DNA from: Streptomyces sp. ISL-36
GTDB lineage: Bacteria; Actinomycetota; Actinomycetes; Streptomycetales; Streptomycetaceae
Length of the DNA stretch: 64,000 nt
Assembly (NCBI RefSeq): GCF_018614205.1
Contig: NZ_JAGGOS010000060.1
Span: forward strand, 20,250 to 84,249
Direction: 5' to 3'
Translations under genes and position numbers: made by a program
Notes under the pieces: generated by a model
Told to the model about the DNA's origin: nothing
Database searches by the model: none
What the model saw: the letters and a program-made list of their open reading frames with translations, nothing else
Shown: positions 17,844 to 26,064 of the stretch, piece after piece
How positions within the stretch are numbered: position 1 is the first letter of the stretch
Layout of the letters: each line of letters opens with the position of its first letter

Positions 17844-18422
17844 ATGACGAACCAGGCATATCCCCTCAGTGAGCTGCTCGGCACCGCCGCCGCCCAGGCC
17901 GCCCCCGTGGTGCGCGGCATCGCCGACGAGGACCTCGGCGCGCCCACGCCCTGCGCCGAGTACGACGTACGCGACCTGCTCAACCACCTCTTCCACGTGG
18001 TCGTGAACTTCCAGGCCCTCGCCGCCAAACAGCCGTCCGACTTCTCCGTAACCCCCGACTACCTGCGGGACGCCGACTGGCGCACCCGTTTCGAGACCGA
18101 GACCGGGAAGCTCGTCGAGGCGTGGGCGGCGCCCGGGGCCGAGGAGGGCACCACAGGCGCGATGAACATGCCGGCCAGGACCGTCGGATCGATGGCGCTG
18201 CTCGACCTGACCGTGCACATCTGGGACCTGGCCCGCGCCACCGGCCGGTCTTTCGAACCGGACCCGGCCGTCGTCGAGGGCCTGGCGGAGGAGGTGGACC
18301 GGATGGCACCGACGGCGCGGAAGATGTACGTCTTCGGCGAGGCGGTGGAGCTGCCGGAGGACGCGTCCCCCTTCGAGCGGCTGCTGGCGACGACCGGCCG
18401 GGACCCGCGCGCGTGGGCCTGA
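17844..18422 (+). CDS. TIGR03086-type DinB/maleylpyruvate-isomerase-fold protein
   Basis: A 192-aa four-helix-bundle protein. PTPCAEYDVRDLLNHLFHVV and the later DLTVHIWDLARATG carry the histidines expected to bind a metal in the MDMPI/DinB_2 superfamily. Some members use mycothiol, consistent with an actinomycete. No function is proven for TIGR03086 proteins. The divergent AraC gene may control it. Confidence 0.88.
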   Translation: MTNQAYPLSELLGTAAAQAAPVVRGIADEDLGAPTPCAEYDVRDLLNHLFHVVVNFQALAAKQPSDFSVTPDYLRDADWRTRFETETGKLVEAWAAPGAEEGTTGAMNMPARTVGSMALLDLTVHIWDLARATGRSFEPDPAVVEGLAEEVDRMAPTARKMYVFGEAVELPEDASPFERLLATTGRDPRAWA

Positions 18423-18586
18423 GGCCCCGCGTCCGGCGGATCGTACGACGCCGCGAGGGGCGGCGCCGGGCGACGCGAGCCCGGTAGGGGGCCGGACCGA
18501 GCCCCCGAGGCCCTCTTGTGCGGGCACGTGCAGCGATTCAAGGTGGCGGGGGAGAGGGAGATTTCCGGCCGGGAGGGAGCAGCCGC

Positions 18587-19480
18587 ATGTCGGACACAGG
18601 GGCGTGGGGGTTCACCGACGACAGAGGCGTGGCGCTGACCGCCGCACGCACGCCCGAGCGGGTGGTGGCCTATGTACGGGCCGGGGCGGCCCTTCTGGAC
18701 CTGGGGGTGACGCCCGTCGCGGTGTACGGCTCCGGGCACGACGGCGACGTGATCGATCCGGTCAAGGCGGGGGGACTGGAGGCGGCGGGCGTCCTGTACC
18801 TCGGGCCCGGACGGAGCCTGGACGAGCAGGTGCTGCGGGAGCTGCGGCCCGACCTGGTCGTCGACGTCACCTACGACGGCAAGAGTCCGTACGCGCTGGA
18901 CGAGGCTGTCGCCGACCGGCTCGGGGTTCCGTCCGCCGCGCTCTGCGTCGGCAACGAGCTCATGTTGCCGACGATCATCGGGCGCTTCGGCGCGTTGGCG
19001 GCGGCGCTGAGGCCGACCTCGACGGTAGCCTCTCCCGGCCCCGGCTCCGGCCTGACGTCCGGCCCGGGTCCCGGTACCGGCTCCGCCACCGACTCCCTCG
19101 CCTCCGCCGAGGAGGCCCTGCGGGTCGCCGCCGGGCGGACGGACGTCGCCGTGCTGGCGCTCTCCGGCGCGGGGAGCGACCAGGTCCACCTGGCCCGTCC
19201 GCACGCCTGGCCCGAGCTGGCCCGGCTGCTCGAGCTCGGCGCCCGCCTCCTCGAACCCGGACAGGGCCCGGGCGCCAACTGGCTCACCGCCGACTGGGAG
19301 CACGCCGCCCGGCTCGCCCCCGACCTGGTGCTCTTCGACAGCCGGGCCAACGCCATGGCGCCCGACGCGTTCCCGCCCGTGGGGCACGCGCGCGTGGCGC
19401 CCTGGAACCCGGAGATCCCGCCGAGCCCGGCGGCGTACGCCCGTTTCTTCCACGCCGTCGCCGAAGCCCTCGACGCCTAG
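18587..19480 (+). CDS. FepB-like binding-protein fold without a signal peptide
   Basis: A 297-aa protein resembling class III (cobalamin/siderophore-type) substrate-binding proteins: PERVVAYVRAGAALLDLGVTPVAVYG, then LRELRPDLVVDVTYDGKSPYALDEA, and WLTADWEHAARLAPDLVLFDSRA. The start at ATG 18587 follows GGGAGGGAGC. There is no signal peptide or lipobox, so it is predicted to be cytoplasmic, odd for the family. A Gly/Pro/Ser-rich insert (about 148-165) interrupts the middle. No ABC permease or ATPase is adjacent. It may bind a metal-chelate inside the cell or be a secreted protein that lost its signal. Confidence 0.75.
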   Translation: MSDTGAWGFTDDRGVALTAARTPERVVAYVRAGAALLDLGVTPVAVYGSGHDGDVIDPVKAGGLEAAGVLYLGPGRSLDEQVLRELRPDLVVDVTYDGKSPYALDEAVADRLGVPSAALCVGNELMLPTIIGRFGALAAALRPTSTVASPGPGSGLTSGPGPGTGSATDSLASAEEALRVAAGRTDVAVLALSGAGSDQVHLARPHAWPELARLLELGARLLEPGQGPGANWLTADWEHAARLAPDLVLFDSRANAMAPDAFPPVGHARVAPWNPEIPPSPAAYARFFHAVAEALDA

Positions 19481-19584
19481 CCCCCTGCGCTCCCTGCCAC
19501 CTGCCCCCTGCGCCCCCTGCGCACCGTGCGTCTCCCGGGCCGCCGGCCTTGCCGCCTTGCAGCCTCCCGCCTTCCGCCTCCCGC

Positions 19585-20025
19585 CTACACCAGTACCGAC
19601 GCGTCCTCTCCCAGGCGGGCGCGGAGGGAGCCCGCGAACTCCTCGGCGCGGGCCAGTTGGGCGCGCAGTTCCGCGACGCGTGCGGTGGCGGCCCGTTCGT
19701 AGGCGCGGACCCGGGCGACGAGGGCGGACCGCTCGTCGGGCGAGAGCTCCTCATCCGTGCCGGGGCGGTCCGCTCCGAGGCGGTCCAGGGCGGTGAGCAG
19801 GTCACGTGTCTCGTCGAGCGTGAAGCCGAGGGGCCTCATCCGGCGGATCACCATCAGCCGGTCCACATCGGCGTCGGTGTAGAGCGGGAAGCCGCCCGGG
19901 GAGGACGCGGAGGGGACGACCAGGCCACTGTCCTCGTACTGGCGGATGGACCGCAGGGACAGCTCCGTCCGCGCCGCGACCTCGCCGATCTGCATGGGTT
20001 CGCCGACCATGCGCATTCTGCTCAC
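19585..20025 (-). CDS. MerR family regulator
   Basis: A 146-aa MerR protein. The GTG at 20025 is preceded by GAGGAAGGA at ideal spacing; internal ATGs closer to the domain are weaker. The winged HTH is MQIGEVAARTELSLRSIRQYEDSGLVVPS and is followed by LYTDADVDRLMVIRRMRPLGFTLDE. A coiled-coil dimer helix (about 85-130) closes it. It lacks the Cys residues of metal sensors. Targets unknown. Confidence 0.9.
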   Translation of the reverse strand: MSRMRMVGEPMQIGEVAARTELSLRSIRQYEDSGLVVPSASSPGGFPLYTDADVDRLMVIRRMRPLGFTLDETRDLLTALDRLGADRPGTDEELSPDERSALVARVRAYERAATARVAELRAQLARAEEFAGSLRARLGEDASVLV

Positions 20026-20158
20026 GATGTGCGTCCTTCCTCGTGCGGAATCCCAGGGGCGCGGATACCGCCCGCTTCGTGCCGATTGTCCTAACTTCAG
20101 CACTTATGAGAGCGGGAAGTGCGGCGAAACGCCTGCAACGCGGAAGGTCGGCGGACGC

Positions 20159-20878
20159 TCAGGGCCAGACCAGGCAGTACGGCTGGTGCCCCGCCTCGTG
20201 GAGGCGGTGGGAGAAGTCCTGCCATTCGTGGAGCAGCTGGTAGACGTTGAAGGCGTCCCGGGGGCCGCCGCGGTCGGGGACCGTGGACCAGATGAAGGCC
20301 GCCGCGCCGACCGACTCCTCGCCGATGCCGCGCAGCGGGTCGACCACGGTCATGGGCAGCTTCACCACGGCGTAGTCGGGGTGAAGGACGACCAGCTCCA
20401 GCGGGGGCACCTTGTGCAGGGGCATGCCCTGGATGCCCGTGAGGACCATCGCGGCTATCGTCTCGGGCTTGATCTTGGTGAACATGCCGCCCATGCCGAG
20501 CTCGTCGCCGCCCAGCTCCTCCGGGCGCATCGAGATGGGGACGCGGGCCGCCGTGGCGCCGTCGGGTGCGCCGAAGTACTTGTACGTCACACCCAACCGG
20601 CCACTCCCGCCCCCCGTCATGGGTCCTGTCGGTTCAGACGTACCTGAGATGCCCGGCGTTCCTGAGGTCCCTGAAATTCCTGATGCGCCCGAGGCGCCCG
20701 GCGTTCCCGAAGATCCTGCCGGGCCGGTGGACTCTTCCGTACGCCGTCGCCGGTGCTTCCCCCGACGGGCAGGCTCCGGACCCAGGTCGTCCGTCCCCTC
20801 GCCCAGTCCGCCACCGCGATGCATATCTCCACCCGACTGCTTTTTAGGCAGCACGACCCCGCCGCGCAAGCCGATCAT
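20159..20878 (-). CDS. Conserved protein with collagen-like Gly-X-Y segment
   Basis: A 239-aa product of unknown function starting MIGLRGGVVL, with GGGAGG upstream. A basic N-terminal part (RRGKHRRRR, about 39-46) is followed by ten consecutive Gly-X-Y triplets (residues 52-81, GPA GSS GTP GAS...). The C-terminal 140 residues form a globular domain (TYKYFGAPDGATAARVPIS... FNVYQLLHEWQDFSHRL). No signal peptide or membrane helix is seen. It is divergent from hemL. The triplet region looks like a recent low-complexity expansion in the linker. Confidence 0.7.
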   Translation of the reverse strand: MIGLRGGVVLPKKQSGGDMHRGGGLGEGTDDLGPEPARRGKHRRRRTEESTGPAGSSGTPGASGASGISGTSGTPGISGTSEPTGPMTGGGSGRLGVTYKYFGAPDGATAARVPISMRPEELGGDELGMGGMFTKIKPETIAAMVLTGIQGMPLHKVPPLELVVLHPDYAVVKLPMTVVDPLRGIGEESVGAAAFIWSTVPDRGGPRDAFNVYQLLHEWQDFSHRLHEAGHQPYCLVWP

Positions 20879-20949
20879 CGTGACAGTGACCTCCCCCACG
20901 CTCTCGCGGTGAAACACCTGTCCGCAAGAACGTCCGGCCCTCTGACACC

Positions 20950-21018
20950 ATGGATTCCGTGAGCCATCCCTATGACGCCCCAGTTTCGCAGACGCGGAGG
21001 ATCCACGCCCCGGCGTAA
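20950..21018 (+). pseudogene. Relic copy of the hemL 5' end
   Basis: The frame starting ATG 20950 (or GTG 20959) reads ...[11 protein letters not shown] before diverging and ending at TAA 21018. The real hemL, about 120 bp downstream, starts [11 protein letters not shown]. At DNA level GCCCCAGT and CAGACG are shared at the same spacing. It appears to be a partial tandem duplicate that has lost the rest of the gene, though a short leader peptide is possible. Confidence 0.6.
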
Positions 21019-21080
21019 TTTCACAGGGTGCCCACGCCGTCTCTCCGTACTCGCAGACTTACTCGCAGGTCAGGACCACA

Positions 21081-22388
21081 GTGCCGTATTCATACGAAGC
21101 CCCAGTCTCACAGACGCTTTTCGACCGCGCGTCCCTCGTGACGCCCGGCGGCGTGAACTCACCGGTGCGCGCCTTCCGGGCCGTGGGCGGTACGCCCCGG
21201 TTCATGGTGTCCGGTACCGGCCCGTACCTCACCGACGCGGACGGTCGCGAGTACGTCGACCTCGTCTGCTCGTGGGGGCCGATGATTCTCGGTCACTCCC
21301 ACCCCGAGGTGATCGCCGCGGTGCAGGCCGCCGTCGCCCGTGGCACCTCCTTCGGCACGCCGGGGGAGGGCGAGGTCGCCCTCGCCGAGGAGATCGTCGC
21401 CCGGATCGCGCCGGTCGAGCAGGTCCGGCTGGTCTCCTCCGGCACGGAAGCCACGATGTCGGCGATCCGGCTCGCCCGCGGTTTCACCGGCCGCGCCAAG
21501 GTCGTGAAGTTCGCCGGCTGCTACCACGGGCACGTGGACGCGCTGCTCGCCGCGGCCGGCTCCGGTGTGGCCACCTTCGGGCTGCCCGACACGCCCGGCG
21601 TGACCGGTGCGCAGGCCGGGGACACCATCGTCCTGCCGTACAACGACCTGGAGGCGGTCCGGGCCGCGTTCGCCGCGCACCCGGGAGAGATCGCCTGTGT
21701 GATCACCGAGGCCTCGCCCGGCAACATGGGCGTCGTGCCGCCGGCGGAGGGGTTCAACGCCGGCCTGAAGCAGCTCTGCTCCGACAACGGCGCGCTGTAC
21801 ATCTCCGACGAGGTGATGACCGGTTTCCGTACCTCCCGCGCCGGCTGGTACGGCATCGACGGTGTCGCCCCCGACCTGATGACCTTCGGCAAGGTCATGG
21901 GCGGCGGCTTCCCGGCCGCGGCCTTCGGCGGCCGCGCCGACGTCATGGGGCACCTCGCCCCGGCCGGCCCGGTCTACCAGGCGGGCACCCTCTCCGGTAA
22001 CCCGATCGCCACCGCCGCCGGCCTCGCGCAGCTGCGTCTGCTCGACGCGGCGGCGTACGAGAAGGTCGACGCGGTGTCGAAGGAGATCCAGGGGCTGGTC
22101 ACCGGCGCGCTCACCAAGGAGGGCGTCGCGCACCGGCTGCAGACCGCGTCCAACATGTTCTCCGTCTTCTTCACGGCCGACGAGGTCCGGAACTACGACG
22201 ACGCGAAGAAGCAGGAGGCCTTCCGCTTCAACGCCTTCTTCCACTCGATGCTGGCCGACGGGGTCTACCTGCCGCCGTCCGCCTTCGAGTCCTGGTTCGT
22301 CTCCACGGCCCACGACGAGCGGGCGATCGAGCGGATCGCCGCCGCCCTGCCCGCCGCCGCCCGCGCCGCAGCGGAGGCCACGGCATGA
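21081..22388 (+). CDS. hemL: Glutamate-1-semialdehyde 2,1-aminomutase
   Basis: PLP enzyme of the C5 tetrapyrrole pathway, turning glutamate-1-semialdehyde into 5-aminolevulinate. The 435 aa match the family length. Visible signatures are [43 protein letters not shown], and the PLP lysine Lys271 in [11 protein letters not shown]. The GTG start at 21081 is preceded by CAGGTCAGGAC. The histidine phosphatase gene overlaps its end by 4 bp (ATGA), so the two are translationally coupled. A partial copy of its own start lies upstream. Confidence 0.97.
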   Translation: MPYSYEAPVSQTLFDRASLVTPGGVNSPVRAFRAVGGTPRFMVSGTGPYLTDADGREYVDLVCSWGPMILGHSHPEVIAAVQAAVARGTSFGTPGEGEVALAEEIVARIAPVEQVRLVSSGTEATMSAIRLARGFTGRAKVVKFAGCYHGHVDALLAAAGSGVATFGLPDTPGVTGAQAGDTIVLPYNDLEAVRAAFAAHPGEIACVITEASPGNMGVVPPAEGFNAGLKQLCSDNGALYISDEVMTGFRTSRAGWYGIDGVAPDLMTFGKVMGGGFPAAAFGGRADVMGHLAPAGPVYQAGTLSGNPIATAAGLAQLRLLDAAAYEKVDAVSKEIQGLVTGALTKEGVAHRLQTASNMFSVFFTADEVRNYDDAKKQEAFRFNAFFHSMLADGVYLPPSAFESWFVSTAHDERAIERIAAALPAAARAAAEATA

Positions 22389-23074
22389 CCGCCGCCAGCA
22401 GCAGTGACATCACCGTCGTCCACCTGGTACGGCACGGCGAGGTGCACAACCCCGACGGTGTCCTCTACGGCCGCCGCTCCGGTTACCACCTCTCCGAGCT
22501 GGGGCGGCAGATGGCCGACCGGGTCGCCGAGCACCTGGCCGGCCGGGACATCACGTACGTCGTGTCCTCGCCGCTGGAGCGCGCCCAGGAGACGGCTCAG
22601 CCGGTGGCCAAGAGCCACGGTCTCGACCTGGCCACGGACGAGCGGCTGATCGAGGCCGCCAACGTCTTCGAGGGCAAGACCTTCGGCGTCGGCGACGGGG
22701 CGCTGCGCAAGCCGGGCAACTGGAAGCACCTCACCAACCCCTTCAAGCCGTCCTGGGGCGAGCCGTACATCGAGCAGGTCGTGCGGATGATGGGCGCGCT
22801 GGACGCGGCGAAGGACGCGGCCCGCGGTCACGAGGCGGTCTGCGTCAGCCACCAGCTGCCGATCTGGATCGTGCGCAGCTTCGTCGAGAAGCGGAAGCTG
22901 TGGCACGACCCGCGGCGCCGGCAGTGCACGCTGGCCTCGCTGACCTCGTTCACGTACCAGGGCGACAGGATCGTGTCGGTCGGGTACAGCGAGCCGGCGC
23001 GGGATCTCGTACCGGCGCATCTGCTCGCGGGCGCGAAGCCGGTCAAGGGGCAGTCGAAGGCCTTCGGCGCCTAG
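22385..23074 (+). CDS. Histidine phosphatase family protein
   Basis: A 229-aa phosphatase with the RHG catalytic motif at residues 16-18 ([14 protein letters not shown]), the second Arg in [12 protein letters not shown], and the C-terminal His in [10 protein letters not shown]. Members hydrolyse phosphate esters of sugars, nucleotides or cofactors; the substrate is unknown. Coupling to hemL by an ATGA overlap, and location just before the cytochrome c maturation genes, suggests a role in haem or respiratory metabolism. This is context, not proof. Confidence 0.9.
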   Translation: MTAASSSDITVVHLVRHGEVHNPDGVLYGRRSGYHLSELGRQMADRVAEHLAGRDITYVVSSPLERAQETAQPVAKSHGLDLATDERLIEAANVFEGKTFGVGDGALRKPGNWKHLTNPFKPSWGEPYIEQVVRMMGALDAAKDAARGHEAVCVSHQLPIWIVRSFVEKRKLWHDPRRRQCTLASLTSFTYQGDRIVSVGYSEPARDLVPAHLLAGAKPVKGQSKAFGA

Positions 23075-23370
23075 CTAGGGTTCCCGGCCTGGGCCTGGGC
23101 CTGGGCGTGGGCGTCGGCGTCGGTGGTCCTCGGCCCGTTCGGGTCGGGCCCGTGGCGGTGAGTGATTCTCGGTCCGTTCGGGCCGGGTCGCGCGTACGTT
23201 CGTACGGCAGTGCAGTGGGAACACCGGCGGGGCGATCGGACGGCAGGAAGTCGTCCGGTCGCCCTGGAATTTTTGTGCTAATTCCCGGAACCTCCGCGTT
23301 CCGCCCGGCATCTCACTCATTGTCGGTTCGGATGGCCATTCGGTCATACGTCAGCGCGAATGGGGACGTC
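23075..23370. other. 296-bp gap with repeats and a dyad before the deacetylase-like gene
   Basis: The left part has GGGCCTG/GGGCGTCGG-type short repeats and two versions of CCGTTCGGG. The right part is AT-richer and contains the perfect dyad GGAATT-N8-AATTCC (23266-23285), a candidate operator. I see no coding sequence here. Confidence 0.6.
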
Positions 23371-24633
23371 ATGCGCGGGATCAGCGGAATCAGCCGCAGG
23401 GGGCTGCTCGGGGCGGGCGTTGGAGCGGCGGCGGCGATGGGGATCGCCGCATGCAGCCCCAACAATCAGGACAAAAACGGACGTTCCGGTGGTTCTGGTA
23501 AGGGGGGTGACGGTCCGGGGGGTCCGAGCACTCCCGCCCCGACCCAGGACGACATCAAGCTGATCGGCGACGGTTCCACCGCCGACACCGGAAGGCAGCC
23601 GCACCAGCCCGACGCCCCCGTCCCGCTCGAACCCGGCCAGACCCCGCCCCAGTTCGTGATCTTCTCCTGGGACGGCGCCGGCGAGGTCGGCAACGGACTC
23701 TTCCCGCGCTTCCTCGAACTCGCCAAGAACCACGACGCGGCGATGACCTTCTTCCTCTCCGGGATCTACCTCCTCCCCGAGTCGAAGAAGAGCCTCTACC
23801 GCCCCCCGAACAACCGCGTCGGGGCGTCCGACATCGGCTACCTCACCGACGACCACATCAAGGACACCCTCAAGAACGTCCGCCAGGCGTGGCTCGACGG
23901 GCACGAGATCGGCACCCACTTCAACGGCCACTTCTGCGGCGGCTCCGGCTCCGTCGGCAACTGGACCCCCGCCCAGTGGCAGAGCGAGATCGACCAGGCG
24001 GCGAAGTTCGTCACCGAGTGGAAGACGAACAGCGGCTGGACCGACCTCGACCCGCTGCCCTTCGACTACAGCAAGGAGCTCATCGGCGGCCGCACCCCCT
24101 GCCTCCTCGGCCAGGACAACCTCCTGCCCACGGCGAAGCGCCTCGGCTGGCGCTACGACGCCAGCTCGCCCGGCGGCCGCCAGATGTGGCCGGTCAAGCG
24201 CCAGGGGATCTGGGACCTGCCGCTGCAGGCCGTGCCGTTCCCCGGCCACTCCTTCGAGGTCCTCTCCATGGACTACAACATCCTCGCCAACCAGTCGAAG
24301 AACACGACCAAGGGCATGCCCTCGCGCTATCCCGGCTGGCGCAAGCAGGCCACCGAGGCCTATCTCGCCGGATTCACCCGCGCCTACGAGTCCAATCGCG
24401 CGCCCTTCTTCATCGGCAACCACTTCGAGCAGTGGAACGGCGGCATCTACATGGACGCCGTCGAGGACGCGCTCAAGGGCATGGCCGGCAAGAAGGACGT
24501 CCGGCTGGTCTCCTTCCGGCAGTTCGTGGACTGGCTGGACGTACAGGACCCGAAGATCCTCGCCAAGCTGCGTTCGCTCGAGGTCGGACAGTCTCCGACC
24601 GGTGGCTGGAACAAATTCCTCAAGCCCGCTTAA
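23371..24633 (+). CDS. Tat-type lipoprotein with polysaccharide-deacetylase-like fold
   Basis: A 420-aa exported protein. The start MRGISGISRRGLLGAG has the twin-Arg pair and a hydrophobic stretch ending in a lipobox-like IAAC (Cys about residue 30), so export by Tat and lipid anchoring are likely. A Gly/Pro-rich linker follows. The domain begins FVIFSWDGAGEVGNGLFPRFLELAKNHDAAMTFFLSG, like the NodB strand with its Asp, and has an H-x3-H pattern in HFNGHFCGG. From memory, Streptomyces relatives are annotated only as hypothetical or deacetylase-like. It lies between hemL and the cytochrome c operon. Confidence 0.82.
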   Translation: MRGISGISRRGLLGAGVGAAAAMGIAACSPNNQDKNGRSGGSGKGGDGPGGPSTPAPTQDDIKLIGDGSTADTGRQPHQPDAPVPLEPGQTPPQFVIFSWDGAGEVGNGLFPRFLELAKNHDAAMTFFLSGIYLLPESKKSLYRPPNNRVGASDIGYLTDDHIKDTLKNVRQAWLDGHEIGTHFNGHFCGGSGSVGNWTPAQWQSEIDQAAKFVTEWKTNSGWTDLDPLPFDYSKELIGGRTPCLLGQDNLLPTAKRLGWRYDASSPGGRQMWPVKRQGIWDLPLQAVPFPGHSFEVLSMDYNILANQSKNTTKGMPSRYPGWRKQATEAYLAGFTRAYESNRAPFFIGNHFEQWNGGIYMDAVEDALKGMAGKKDVRLVSFRQFVDWLDVQDPKILAKLRSLEVGQSPTGGWNKFLKPA

Positions 24634-24711
24634 GCCCCCTTCACAAGTGGCTTTTACGGGCACATAGGGGGGTGCCCAAGATCCCCCAAACGCCCATGCG
24701 AAACTTTTCAC

Positions 24712-25317
24712 ATGAGCCTTAGCCGTGCCCCTCGACGCACCTTGCTCGCCGTCGGAACGCTGTCGGTCGCCCTCGCTCTGTCGGCCTGCGGCTCGGACAC
24801 GAACGGCAAGTCCGGCGGCGGCGGGGACACCCACTTCGTCACGAACACGGGCGGTATCTCCACCGTCGCCAAGGGCGAGCGCACGGCGACCAACGAGATC
24901 GTGGGCAGGACGATCGAGGGCGAGCCGCTCGACATCGCCGACCTCAAGGGCAAGGTCGTCGTCCTCAACGTCTGGGGCTCCTGGTGCGGCCCCTGCCGCG
25001 CCGAGGCGCCGCACTTCGCCAAGGTCGCTGGCGAGCTCAAGTCGAAGGGCGTGGAATTCGTCGGGCTCAACACCCGCGACTTCAACAAGCAGCAGGCGAT
25101 CACCTTCGAGGACGACTACGAGGTGCCCTACCCGAGCTTGTACGACCCCTCCGGGAAGCTGATCCTCAACGGATTCCCCAAGGGCACGCTGAATCCGCAG
25201 GCCATTCCGTCCACCGTCGTGCTCGACAAGGAGGGGAAGATCGCCGCCCGCTCCCTCATGGCACTCGACGAGAAGAAGCTGCGCTCGATGATCGAGCCGC
25301 TTCTCGCGGAGAAGTGA
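24712..25317 (+). CDS. resA: ResA-like membrane-anchored thioredoxin
   Basis: A 201-aa lipoprotein thiol-disulphide reductase of system II cytochrome c maturation, acting outside the membrane on apocytochrome c CXXCH motifs. The lipobox is LSAC with Cys26; the active site is WCGPC (residues 91-95); the cis-Pro region is QAIPSTVV. ATG 24712 has no good ribosome-binding site, so it may be leaderless. ccdA starts one base after its stop. Confidence 0.94.
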   Translation: MSLSRAPRRTLLAVGTLSVALALSACGSDTNGKSGGGGDTHFVTNTGGISTVAKGERTATNEIVGRTIEGEPLDIADLKGKVVVLNVWGSWCGPCRAEAPHFAKVAGELKSKGVEFVGLNTRDFNKQQAITFEDDYEVPYPSLYDPSGKLILNGFPKGTLNPQAIPSTVVLDKEGKIAARSLMALDEKKLRSMIEPLLAEK

Positions 25318-25318
25318 C

Positions 25319-26056
25319 GTGAATCAGACGGTCTTCAGCGGGGCCCTCCTGCTGGCCCTGCCCATCGCCGTGCTCGGCGGCCTGGTCTCCTTCTTCTCCC
25401 CGTGCGTCCTGCCGCTCGTGCCCGGCTACCTGTCGTACGTGACCGGCGTCACCGGCACCGACCTGGCCGAGGCCAAGCGCGGCCGGATGGCCGCCGGCGC
25501 CTCCCTCTTCGTCCTCGGCTTCTCCGCCGTCTTCGTCTCCGGCGGCGCGCTCTTCGGCTACTTCGGGTGGACGCTCCAGGAGCACCGGGACGTGCTCAGC
25601 AAGGTCCTCGGAGTGCTCATGATCGTCATGGGCCTCTTCTTCATGGGCCTCATGCCCTGGTTCACCCAGCGCGAGTTCCGCATCCACAAGAAGCCCGTCG
25701 CCGGTCTGGTCGGCGCGCCGGTGCTCGGCGCGCTCTTCGGCATCGGCTGGGCCCCCTGTATCGGCCCGACCCTCGCCGCCGTCAACGCGCTCGCCACGGA
25801 GCAGGCCAGCGCCGGCCGCGGGGCGCTGCTGACCTTCGCGTACTGCGTCGGTCTCGGCCTGCCCTTCGTCCTCGCCGCGGTCGCCTTCCGCAAGGCGCTC
25901 GGCGCGTTCGGGTGGGTCAAGAAGCACTACGCGTGGGTCATGAGGATCGGCGGCGGCATGATGATCCTGACCGGGCTGCTCATGCTCACAGGCGCGTGGG
26001 ACACCATGGTGTCCACGATGCAGGGCTGGTCCGACGGCTTCACGGTGGGGATCTGA
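25319..26056 (+). CDS. ccdA: CcdA cytochrome c biogenesis thiol-redox membrane protein
   Basis: A 245-aa integral membrane protein that passes electrons from cytoplasmic thioredoxin to ResA. The redox Cys pair is Cys29 (FFSPCVLPLVPGY) and Cys147 (GWAPCIGPTL), both at the start of membrane helices, in the DsbD-beta family pattern. Six hydrophobic segments are visible. The GTG start is one base after the resA stop, with a purine-rich stretch inside the end of resA. Confidence 0.95.
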   Translation: MNQTVFSGALLLALPIAVLGGLVSFFSPCVLPLVPGYLSYVTGVTGTDLAEAKRGRMAAGASLFVLGFSAVFVSGGALFGYFGWTLQEHRDVLSKVLGVLMIVMGLFFMGLMPWFTQREFRIHKKPVAGLVGAPVLGALFGIGWAPCIGPTLAAVNALATEQASAGRGALLTFAYCVGLGLPFVLAAVAFRKALGAFGWVKKHYAWVMRIGGGMMILTGLLMLTGAWDTMVSTMQGWSDGFTVGI

Positions 26057-26064
26057 GAGTTCCG

